From Linnemannia schmuckeri (lineage: Eukaryota > Mortierellomycota > Mortierellomycetes > Mortierellales > Mortierellaceae), in the NCBI GenBank assembly GCA_029449235.1, contig JANATG010000004.1, positions 1,674,001 through 1,738,000 of the forward strand: a DNA stretch of 64,000 bases, in the 5' to 3' direction. Positions within the stretch are counted from its first letter, which is position 1; each line of letters begins with the position of its first letter. Under the pieces are notes generated by a model, which did no database searches, was not told where the DNA came from, and was given only the letters and a program-made list of their open reading frames with translations. Positions 37,584 through 48,111 of the stretch are shown here, piece after piece. Position numbers and translations under genes: made by a program.

Positions 37584-40412
37584 GCTCTAAACACGCGGGA
37601 CCACCTAATTCACACTTCCTCCTCCGCCACTAGTGCCTCGTCCGTGAAATATTATATTTTGTTTCTTCCCGCTGCAGTACATGTACTCGCTAGCCTGTAC
37701 AGTACATTTGTACTTGTCGTGTGATGAAAAGCAAGTATGTTCAGTGAATGGCGGTGCAGTAGTGCTAATTGCTTGTCATTTTCATTAGTCGCGTGAGTGA
37801 AAAACAAATTAGCAGCGTAGAAAAGTACTACATTTGAGCATTGACAAAAACGAACATTCGCATTGATGTATTTAGGTAAACATACGACGCAAGAGCCGGG
37901 TGAAGATGATGTAGAAAAAATGACAGATGAAGGGGGACATATGTGCAACTGATGGTGTTATTAAGGAAGTAAGTAAGCAATCGAGCAGGTCAGTGCGAAG
38001 ACACCCACTTCACTTCAGACAGATAAAGATAGACAATAAGCAAGCAAAGTAAGCAACAGTGGAAACATGTTTCCTCGCAAGAATGAAAAGGAGCGCCAAA
38101 GAGGAAATCCGTTTATTTGACCTTGATTGATGCTGTTTTTATCTGTTGAAGGAAGCGTGGTACAAGTACCCTTACCCATTCTATCTTTCCATCTTTTTTT
38201 CTTCCTTGTTGGTGGGTATGTGTGTGTGCATGTGTGTAAAAAAAAAAGGCACAAAAAACACGGTGCATCTCATTTCGTTCTCACATGGGTCTTGTTGATT
38301 CGTTCGTCCACTGTACCCGACAATCAGGGTAACCTTAAGATTTCCAACGAGTGCACGAGGAGAAAAGAATCATTGTCAATGGTGACTAAAACAAAGGCAA
38401 ACAAGGGAGCAAGCGAACGACGAGAATGATCGATCTGTGAAAAAAGAAGAGATAATAGGAGTAGGTGGGCGTCCACTCCGATTTGCCGAGATAGAGGCCA
38501 CTTTGGTATATGAAGCGAAGCCGAATGACAAAAAAAAAGAGCTCGCTTTCTTTTTAATCCAGAACACTTTCTTTCCAACGTTCCATTCCCCGACAAAAAG
38601 AGGGGGATGTATGAAAATTGGAGAAAGGAAACAAAACGGAACAAAGAGGGGCGAGAATATGGTAAAAGGAGGACCGTTGAGGTGTTGTGTTGTATTTTTG
38701 CTGGTGAAGCGAGCAACAAGGAAACAGATAAAAAGAGTTGAGCCTGGTCAAGAAAGCAAGGTATGCAACCAAAAATGCAGACAATGGATATGATGGCTCC
38801 TGGACACAAACAAGGTTTGGCTGGCTCATTGGTCAACGCGTGAATGCACGTTGCGCTGATCGACGGCTCTGATTGGCTGGATGGGCTACCTGGTGTAACC
38901 GTTGGAACTCTGCCTGCACCTTCTAGGGGTTCCCTTTAGTACTCTTTGGTTCGACTGCCTTTGAATATAAAGGCAAATTGGGGACGACATGCTACTGGTC
39001 GTTCGGTCGGTAAGGCCCTAAGTTAATGTCGTTGGGTTAGACTCAAGCCGGGCTGAACACTGATCTCTCTTCGTAAAAGAGCACAACTCACTCCCTCCCC
39101 TGCATTCCGTGCCCTTTTCCTTTCCCTTGTTCATTTTTCTTACCCCAACGTGTACATTCGAGTTGTACATAGATACTGTGGTTGAAGAATGAAAGAAAAA
39201 GTAAACGGCCTCTTTGCCAATTCTTACTCCTACTGTTACGCCAACCCTCTACTCGAGTTTTTTTTTTACTACCGGTCAAGTGGAAGAGAAGAGCAAAAGA
39301 AAAGAAGGAAAAAGTTGCTACGACCTCGTCCTCATCACTTGTTCAGAAATAGCCATTCAAAACGAGGCTCTTCCTTGTAGTCGCCCAATGCGATTTGCAT
39401 GAGAGAGATTCCGTGAATTCAGTGATGAATTAATTATCTACGCAGAAATTCGATCTTGTTATGTTTATTGTCAGACTGCTCTAGACACCCTATTGAGAGG
39501 TTAAAATGTATGCAGGGGGTTGTTGTCGTTTAGTGGGTGAATGGAAATAAAGAAAATAAAAACAGGTGGTAGCGATGGACGTCTATGTTTTTTTTTTGGT
39601 ACGAAATTACGGTACACAGCATCGTTGATGGTCGGCGACAATAAAAAGGGGGGCCAGGCGAGCAACATCAATGAGGTGAGAGAGGTACAAAGAAAGAAAG
39701 AAAGAAAGATGAGCCAGGGACGAGATACGGTCTATTGCCTCTGTGTTCTTTGTGTGTCTGTGTGTGTGTGTGTAATTTAAATGATTGGAAAGGCAAGAAA
39801 ACCTCCGCTTAACTCACTACCCATTTTGTGCACGTTGCCCACGGCTGGCTGCTTAATGCACACACTATGAACCTATGAGATGGCCCCCCTCGTTTATTTA
39901 TTTTTTTTTTTTTTTTTGGATTGATTTGGATTTTCATTCAACAGACAGAGACAGAGAGACACATCACCCACATCCGCCATCTTTGATTTTCTAATTTTTA
40001 ATTATTTCGTTCTCCTCCTCCTTCCCCTCCCTTTTACCTTTCTTCTCCTTTGTTCATTCCCCCCCTTTTCTCCTTCCTCCTTTCTCCTCCTTCACCACAA
40101 CCACCATCGCCCTCCTTTTGCATTCTATTCTTTCTCTCTCTTCCCTTCTTCCCTTCTCTTCTTCATCCCCTTTGCCTTCTGTTGTTTCTGTCGGGCTAGC
40201 ACTCTACTTACCGACAATTTGACTCGAACAATTCTCTCTACTTTTTGTAAGAAAACATATACCTTCATTGTATGTTGATGGTGATACCTTCTCTCTCAGT
40301 CATGGGCACAGTCATCCTGACTACTAAACCCATGTCTCCTTTCCTTCCTTCTTTTGTTGAACGATAGCAACCAACAAGTCTATCCACCATTCATTCCGCA
40401 ATCCTCACAAGT
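37481..40412. other. 2.9-kb gene-poor interval
   Basis: No convincing protein gene. It contains an A46 run (37537-37582), scattered A/T-rich sequence, a compact promoter-like module (ATTGG box near 38872 and a TATAAA-containing palindrome at 38956-38975) and a possible RNA hairpin after it. The last 450 bp (about 39960-40400) form a long CT-rich leader before the PH-LRR gene. A possible 5' UTR intron runs from GTAAGA (about 40247) to GATAG (about 40369). Confidence 0.5.
37537..37582. repeat. A46 homopolymer
   Basis: Forty-six consecutive A about 60 bp after the stop of the XRN-like gene, following AATAAA-like sequence. It is the longest homopolymer here. It could be a retained poly(A) footprint or a transcription-end element, and its exact length is unreliable in any assembly. 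Confidence 0.85.
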
Positions 40413-43400
40413 ATGACCTCCACTGGACTTCGTTCGCCTCAGGCCTACAGAAGCTCAGGGAGCGCATCCAACTCAGACGAGATCGTGAACCACAACAACA
40501 ATAATAACAGCAACAGCAGCATTCCCCAACGACCCTCTCGCCAGAGTCGACAGCGATCCGAGTCCTCGTCATCACCCATCATGACTGCCTCCCAATATAA
40601 CTCGCACTTTCAGTCGGATCCATATTACACTCCTTCAACTCATTCTCAATCTCCTCGATCCACCCCCAACACCTACGGCTACCAGTCGTCACAGGTCCCA
40701 CCTTCACCCATGACATTCCAACTCCCTCCCTCTGCCATGTCAACCTCCAGTCGAGACGATAGCCTACGATCCGGATCAATCTCTTATCCTCACCCTAACC
40801 AACAGCAACAACAACAGCAGCAATATCAACATCAGGGATATCAAAGTGGAGACATCTCCTCAGCATCCTCCTACCGATCTCCTCACATGTCCCCAGGTCT
40901 TCCATCCAACAGCAACGTTCAAATGATGCCTCCACCTCTTTCTCTTCCCGACTCATTCCTGGAGGATCAATCCGACTACGCAGGATACTATTCTTCTGAC
41001 GTCGGGATTCTTTCCAGCCCTCAGTTGCTCTCGACCCCTCAGGTTTTGTCGAGCCCTCAGCTTTTATCTGATCCACAACAGCAACTGCACTCTCCCATGA
41101 ACAGCGGCAATTTGTACCCGAGGCAGCATCATCCAGGTTACCCTCACTCCCCCGACATTCCTCCAAGACAAGGATCAAGATCTGTAGGGGCAGGGATGGC
41201 TTTGCCAAGCCCTCATATGACACCCACGACGTCCCCATTGCAGAATGACTTTCCTAACTTGTCTCTTAACGGTAAGCCCCCAAAACCAAGAAATAATGAA
41301 TGTAAACAGAAGAGAGACCATTATCGCTGCTGCAGGGGAGAGAGTAGAGAGAGATGAGAGTGCAGGAGGAGGAGAATGGGATGTGTCTGTGTTGGTGTGC
41401 GATATGTGTGTCTGTGTGTCTTCGTCTGTGTCTGTGTGTGAAAGAGGACACACAACAAGACAATCGAACAGAAGAGTGCATCAGTCGAATCGACTGTTGT
41501 GTTTTTTGTCCCTTGTGAGCAGCGGCCGTGCCTCGAGCCTGTCATCTCTATGGTTTCAGGAACGTGGTCCCAAAGACAGTCACATCATCCACAGAGGGAC
41601 TCTATTCTTTATTCCCTGCCATTTAGTCCGCAAACCTAAACTAATTCTTTTGACCTTTCCTTCGTTCGACAATCCACAATAGATGCACGTCGGCCAAGCG
41701 GACAACCTCAACAAGTCCAGCCTTCTGTCTCGGGCACACGCAGCCGCGCCTACTCCACCACCACCGTCTCCACCGATGACTCCTCCGCCAGCCGCAACTC
41801 GCTCGTGCCCAGAGCTGCTATTGACAGAGCAAACGCTCAAGAGTTCTACCATGGCCAACCTCATGTCCCCATCGAATCCTTCCTGATGCCCTCGCAGGAA
41901 CAGTACCCTGCCGACTCGCTCATTCTTTTTGGCGGCACCGCCGTTCACTCAGAGGGAGGTCTTTTCCGCAAGGAGTCCAAGGAATATCTTATGCTGACCA
42001 ACTCCAGCCTGCTCAAATACAAATCCATGGAAAAGGCGGCCAAGGTCTTTGGCAACCAGTCTGTTTGGTCGTCTTCCTCGGGCCATCAAATTCTGACACC
42101 ACAGCAAACGGCATTGATCTCTAAGGACCACCGCATCTTGTCCCTTAACTCGATCATTGGCGTGTACACATACCAACCTGCAGGAACGGAAACCCAGATC
42201 GTCGTCGAGTACCTTGTCTCGATCTCGTCCCAACCCGCCACCATGCACTTTACCCCAGCTGTGGACCAGGTCGAACCCTGGCTCAAGGAACTGCGCCAGG
42301 GCTGCAACTACCATGCCGCTCAAGCAGGATTGATTATCAAAGGCACCAGACAACGTCAGTGGGTTCAGGACAAACTTCAAGAGGATCACATCGCTTTACC
42401 CTCCAACGTCGCCGAAAACCACCCAACAGCCCTTGCAGCAGGAGGCATGTGGCGTGCATTCTTCAGGGCGCAGCGTATCAAGGGGGTCCCCCTACAGGAG
42501 AGCGGTTCCTCAGAATCCAAGGTGGCGCTCGAGAACAAGGTCGTCGTGATTGCCGTCGGTGCCTCGTACATCCACATTTTGCCTCACAACCTTGGCAACA
42601 GCAGCTCCAAGGACGACTTGAAGGATGAACGCAACATTCTGCAGTACCCAATCTTGACCATCAGGACCATCCACTACAAGGAAAAGGACGACACCTTCAC
42701 CCTGGCTTTCGGAACCACATTGCGCCAACGGACAGTCGTCATGACGTTTGCCTCTGCCCGTGCACGTGAGATCATTATCGCCATCCGCGCGCGTGTCGAG
42801 AGCTTGCGCTGGCTTTATCCCCTCGGCAGGAAGGGCATTGAGCTTGCCCTCTCCGAGAGTCTATCAAGGCCAATTCCCGTGCCATCCAAGGATTATCTCA
42901 CGGATCTTGGGTTCGATGAGCTGCTGCGTGCTGAGTGCCACGCCATGGGTCTAGACCGCAGGGTCTTCAACAATGTCTTCATCGATGGATTCAGCATCAC
43001 TGTCGGTAAGGCTGGCGACAATCCCGACAACAAGCGCCATTACTCTGTCGAGGAGATGAAATGTCTTCTTCGTGCCCTGCGATTCAATACAACTTTCAAA
43101 GAGATCAGCTTCCGCGACATCTCGTTCGAGAATCTTCAAAAGTCCAAGACGCTCAGAGATGGAACTCTCCGCTATGGCCTTCGTCCCGACCAAGAGTTCT
43201 ACGAGTTGATCATGGGCAACCCACAGATCCGCGTCCTGAATCTCCATGGCTGCCACCTGGATACGAGTGTTATTGGCAGCATTGGTCGTGCGATTCGCGA
43301 TGGCTACACTGCTGGTCTCCGTCTCGAGTCGCTCGATCTCTATGGCAACCATGCCACTGACGGTGCTGACGTGATGACGCTTGCAAAAGGAATCGTCAAA

Positions 43401-44902
43401 CATGCGGGAACTCTCCACTACCTCGATGTCGGATACTGTCAAATCACTGGTGATGGTATCAACCAGATCATGCACGCCTTTGTCGCCAACCCAGACGTCG
43501 CTTCACACACCCTTGAGTTCTTTGGAATCCAAGGCAACCCAGAGAGCAAGGTCAATTCGTTTATCCTGGACATGTTCCTCAAGCACTCCATGTGTCTCGA
43601 GAAGCTGGATCTGTCGGACTTGACATCGTGGAGCAAGTCGCCCATCCTGATGGCAGAGACCCTGGCCAACTGCGGCGGTTTCCTGAAGCGCCTGGATCTC
43701 AGCGGCATGGCCCTGCACCCGTCAACACTGGACCAAATTCTTTCCTGGATTTCCAGCCCAGAATGCGAGACCCTCGAACAGCTCAAAGTCGAGGGCTGCG
43801 GCTTGGACGGCAACCAGTTTGCGAGTATTCTGGACGCTATTGGTCAAAGCGGAAATCAAAAGATCGAGATCTGCGCTGGCCGAAATCTTCTTTCCGACGG
43901 CCATGACCTTCCCGAGAATCTTGTTAACATCCTTTCCAGTGGCGAGACGACTACTTCATTGGGTCTGCGCCGTACCTGCTGGAGCGAACAAGCTCTGCGA
44001 CAGCTTTTCTTGAGTCTCAGTCAGAACTATACCCTTAAGAAGCTCGACCTTAGCGCCGTTTCGCTTGCCTCCAGTCGGGACCCAGATGTCGAGACCTGCA
44101 AGCTCTTAGGCCAGATGCTGGCGTCCGAGGCGTGTCGATTGGAGGAGTTGTTGATTCAGGGCGAGGAGACTGACGAGTTGACCTCAAGAATGGGGAGAAA
44201 CCTATGGAGATCGTTCCAGGGCTTGGGCTCTAGTCGCTACCTGACCAAGCTGGATGTCAGACGTAACCGCTTCAAGGACGAGGGTGCTTTGGCTTTGGCC
44301 GAGGCCCTGCGCGTCAACCAAAGTCTTATCTGGCTCGACATGGACGAGAACGATGTAAGGTTTCATATTATTGTTCATCTGTTCTGTTATATTTCGTCTG
44401 TTGTCTTCTACGTTGTGATTCTCACGATGTTCGCCATTTTTGATCATGTCCGCCATTCTAGGTTACTGTCGATGGATTTAATGCTATTCTGTCTGCCTTC
44501 CACCAAGGAGGCACTGAGCAAGTCCCTACAAGCAGTCGGTACTATAACAGCACGCTTGCCTACTTTGAACCACCAGTCAAAGATGTGTCCAAACAGACGA
44601 GTGCGCTCAAGGAGGCCATGCTTGAGACCTACAAGTCTGAGCAGGAGACCCGATTCCTGTTAAACCATGCCACCGGTAAAGATGCGGCCGAGTGGAAGGA
44701 ACGTTTGGCGCAGATTCTCCGACAACGTCAACAGAGCACCGAGGCGTGCTCTAGGATCGAGAAGTCGATCGAGGGCATTGCTACGGTGGTTGACCGAAAC
44801 AAGGCAGCGATGGAGGCTGTCATCCGCGACCGTGAGCGCCGGCGAGAGCGTGAGCGCGACCGTGAAATCCTCCAGCAACGACGTGACAACAGACGCGCAT
44901 AA
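40413..44902 (+). CDS. PH-like / leucine-rich-repeat / coiled-coil protein
   Basis: Three exons: 40413-41271, 41683-44354, 44462-44902; 1,323 residues. Residues 1-340 are Ser/Pro/Gln-rich and disordered (Q run at 40801-40825). A PH-like region follows near 360-470 (SLILFGGTAVHSEGGLFRK, EYLMLTNSSLLKYKS). A helical region leads to about ten leucine-rich repeats of the RNI type between about 760 and 1190 (IRVLNLHGCHL, LESLDLYGNHA, LHYLDVGYCQIT, LKRLDLSGMAL, LTKLDVRRNRFKDEGALALA, LIWLDMDENDV). The C-terminus is a charged coiled coil ending in an Arg/Glu-rich stretch (RDRERRRERERDRE). PH plus LRR plus helical tail recalls CARMIL/LRRC16 cytoskeletal regulators, but I cannot assign orthology. Confidence 0.82.
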
Positions 44903-45113
44903 CACTTATTAACATATCATACCAACGAGCTCACATCATACACATACTCATCCCTTCATTCATTCATGACTTTGCATGTCTTTGTAATAAAATAATGTCC
45001 TCTTTTAATTTTCGTGGCGCATCCTAAAATGGATATTTTGAACGGTTGTTGTTTTCTTACCTGGCGATTTTTCTTTCATTTTACTTCTCATCAATCACAC
45101 TCTCAGCACTCCG

Positions 45114-47936
45114 ATGCGACGCCATGTCCCACAGACGGGACAACTCCTTCACCAATCGCAAGGATCAAAATGGATCTGCCGATCATTCCAGTCCTGCTCG
45201 CCCACAGAGTTCATCGCCTCCTGTCTCGCCAACATCGCTCATGGCTCACCACCACCACAGGCACGTCGTCTCCTTCGACCAAACATAATTACTCGATCTT
45301 TCTTTGCCCCTTCTCTCGGAATCCTCCAGCAGGGCAGTCCAATGGCCCCAGTAATGCGGCACTCGCTCACTCGAGGACGGTACCAGCAATTCCAACCCAA
45401 TCATCCCCGGCACGTACAATTCTCAACTCCAGCTGCAGCAACTGCGACGTTAAACGAGTCAACAAATCTACACACGCAACCCTCCTCTTCCTCAAGCAAA
45501 CCACGCCTGGTCGCTCGTAAATCTAACTCGCGACAATCAGGATCTCCTTGGACACACCTGGAAGACGAGATTCTCTTCGATTTACGGCAACAACGAGTCA
45601 AGTGGAGGACGATCGGTGCTCAATTAAACCGAACTGTTGCATCCTGCTACTCGCGTTACTACCGCTTCCTAGATCCCTTTCTGGCGGATGCAATTGAGAG
45701 CGAGCTGGATGATGACGAAGAGGTCGAAGGTGCAAACGAATCAGGCGTGGCAGGCATCAAGGAGAAGATCCTTAGCGGAACACTGGAGAAGCCGAGCGTA
45801 AGACCCCAGCCGTACATGGAGCGTGGACCATGGAAGGCCAAGGAGCGAGAACAGTTAGAGTTGATGGTCACTGCCAAGGTACCATGGAGTGTCATTGCCC
45901 ACCAACTGCAACGGAATCAGGATAGTTGCAAGGAAAAGTGGCTTCGGATCCAAAAGAGTCATCTCGAGAAACGGCGGTATTCCAAGAAGGTTCGAGGGGG
46001 ACAGTGGACTCGACTCTACAAAGAAGGATTTACTCCGCATCATCGGGACCAGCTTGTTCGTGCCGTGGAGAAGCACTTGACAGCCAAGAGAACTTCGGTC
46101 ATCTACGACAATAACCCACTCAGGGTTCTGGGAGTCAATGATCCAGAGGAAGGGGAGGAGGAGGAGGAAGAAGAAGGACCGTCCGACCCACTGATGATAC
46201 GTCAGTTACCGCTATCTCTCAACCAACAGTCGGATATTGACAGCAACTTGAGCGCCCAGGATTCGAGCGTGGAGACCATCGACTGGGAAACTATCTCGCG
46301 TGCCCTGAACAACAAGTTTCCGGCATTGAGACTTCGCTCGATCTACCACGAACTTGCAGCTGCCAAGCTTGTCTGGACGCCGGAGGAGGATGAGCGACTG
46401 TTCCGGGCGGTTATTCGATTGGGGCCACCAGAACTGCAGCCCAAAATCTGGACCATGATCAAAGACGCCTTTGGAGACGTCATTCGGACCAGTAGCGATT
46501 ATCGAGCTCGGTGGAGAGAACTGGACATGCCTCAGCTGGAGCGCGAGTGGGATCTTTCGGAAAAGACAAAGTTTTGGCGACGCTGGATGGAGTACCAGGA
46601 AGCAGGATCGCTATTAGATCAAGAAGCCTTATCATCGGACAGGAATAACTCGATCCAGTCTGTACTAGAGCCGCGACCGCTGTTACTAAAGCCGTCGCAC
46701 GAGCCCTCGACCCAATCTAGGATGGATGCATGGGATCTGATTGCAGAAGGATTGGAGTATCGACACGGGCGCGACTGTCAACTTTATTTCGACCGCACGA
46801 CCCGCAATTTCCCCAGGGACCCGGAGCTCTTTCGCTACTTGACACTCGAGCTTGCCAAGGCATACCTGGAACCGCGTACGGTGGCTTGGTCGACCGATGC
46901 TTCGAGAATGCTAGTTGCGACGGTCAACTCCTTCCTGCAGGCCAACAAAGTCGTCAAATGGGGGTCGGTTGCCCAGGCGCTGGATTATCAGTATACGGCC
47001 GAGCAATGCGAGGCGAAATGGCTGTATTGGTCTCAAAATCACGTCCCAACGCCAGATGATGCACCAACATATGGCTACAAGGGAGGCGCGCTGGAGGTTG
47101 GAACAGACTCGGAGCGTTTACTTAAGCCGAGCCAGGTGGTTGAGCGTGTGAGCAATGATGAAGACAAGAAGAACACGGAGCGAAGGCTTTGGACGGACGA
47201 TGAAATTGAGCTGCTGAAGAAAGGAGTCGAGGAATATGGTCTTCAGTGGCACAAGATACGGGACACATATTTACCACACCGAGCTATTCAAATGATACAT
47301 GAGCGTTACTGGCGTATGCAGGCCAAAAAGACGGGGCGGTTTTCGGAGAAAGAGCGGAGTCAGCTTGAGACGGCCATCGAGATCTTTGGTGAGGATGCAG
47401 ATTGGGAGCTCATTGCAGGTCAGGTTCCAGGTCGCACCGCGAGCCAGTGTCGGAAAAATTGGAAGTACAGTAAGACGCACCATGTGCACAAACTGGACGA
47501 GCCCTGGACAGATCAGGATAGAGAGCGACTCAAGAGTGCAGTTGCGCGGTTCGGAAAGAAGAGATGGACTCTTGTCTCGGAGTTTGTGGTCGGAAAGACG
47601 CCTGACCAGTGTAGGAACGAGTGGAGGGAAAAGTTGGATCCTGTTGTCAATACGAGTCGTTGGTCGGGGCAAGAGCGGGATCGTTTAATGGAGTTGGTTA
47701 TGGATCAATTGAGTCGAAAGGAGGAGCAGGAGGAGGGGCGAGCTAGGGCCAGGACAGCCTCAGGAACCACCGCGAGCAATGATCAGGGGTTTGTCGATCC
47801 GGCGCCGCGGTACAAGGGCAAGCGAAAGATTGACTGGAGCGAGATTGCCAAGGAGTTCAAGGGCCGTACACCTCAACAGTGCCGGCTTCAGTTTGACGTC
47901 CATCGCGCTCTCTATCGCCTTCAGGGCGACTACTAA
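45114..47936 (+). CDS. Multi-repeat Myb/SANT DNA-binding protein
   Basis: Intronless, 940 residues if the ATG at 45114 is used. A later start (45342, MAPVMRHS) is possible because the first 75 residues are basic and unremarkable. I count up to ten Myb/SANT-like repeats along most of its length, each with spaced Trp residues: SPWTHLEDEI, GPWKAKEREQ, GGQWTRLYKEG, LVWTPEEDER, a degenerate one at DAWDLIAEGL, VAWSTDASRM, RLWTDDEIEL, GRFSEKERSQ, EPWTDQDRER and SRWSGQERDR. The three repeats from RLWTDDEIEL to EPWTDQDRER are canonical and contiguous, R1R2R3-like. Some others are split by acidic or low-complexity inserts. Possible comparisons are SNAPC4 and other many-repeat Myb proteins. Nuclear role inferred. 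Start codon lies 211 bp after the previous gene. Confidence 0.83.
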   Translation: MRRHVPQTGQLLHQSQGSKWICRSFQSCSPTEFIASCLANIAHGSPPPQARRLLRPNIITRSFFAPSLGILQQGSPMAPVMRHSLTRGRYQQFQPNHPRHVQFSTPAAATATLNESTNLHTQPSSSSSKPRLVARKSNSRQSGSPWTHLEDEILFDLRQQRVKWRTIGAQLNRTVASCYSRYYRFLDPFLADAIESELDDDEEVEGANESGVAGIKEKILSGTLEKPSVRPQPYMERGPWKAKEREQLELMVTAKVPWSVIAHQLQRNQDSCKEKWLRIQKSHLEKRRYSKKVRGGQWTRLYKEGFTPHHRDQLVRAVEKHLTAKRTSVIYDNNPLRVLGVNDPEEGEEEEEEEGPSDPLMIRQLPLSLNQQSDIDSNLSAQDSSVETIDWETISRALNNKFPALRLRSIYHELAAAKLVWTPEEDERLFRAVIRLGPPELQPKIWTMIKDAFGDVIRTSSDYRARWRELDMPQLEREWDLSEKTKFWRRWMEYQEAGSLLDQEALSSDRNNSIQSVLEPRPLLLKPSHEPSTQSRMDAWDLIAEGLEYRHGRDCQLYFDRTTRNFPRDPELFRYLTLELAKAYLEPRTVAWSTDASRMLVATVNSFLQANKVVKWGSVAQALDYQYTAEQCEAKWLYWSQNHVPTPDDAPTYGYKGGALEVGTDSERLLKPSQVVERVSNDEDKKNTERRLWTDDEIELLKKGVEEYGLQWHKIRDTYLPHRAIQMIHERYWRMQAKKTGRFSEKERSQLETAIEIFGEDADWELIAGQVPGRTASQCRKNWKYSKTHHVHKLDEPWTDQDRERLKSAVARFGKKRWTLVSEFVVGKTPDQCRNEWREKLDPVVNTSRWSGQERDRLMELVMDQLSRKEEQEEGRARARTASGTTASNDQGFVDPAPRYKGKRKIDWSEIAKEFKGRTPQQCRLQFDVHRALYRLQGDY

Positions 47937-48111
47937 AATTAAATTGGCATTTAATGGGGACTGCTGATTTCGTGGCTTGTTTTGTTTTTCTCGACTCGAA
48001 AGTCCAATGCTCGCTTTTTTTTTTTTTTTGCACTGGCTCCACTTCTCACGCCGCCATCGCTTTCTTTTCGACCCTTTTCTACCTCATCAAGGAAACCGAC
48101 ACACAGCAACA

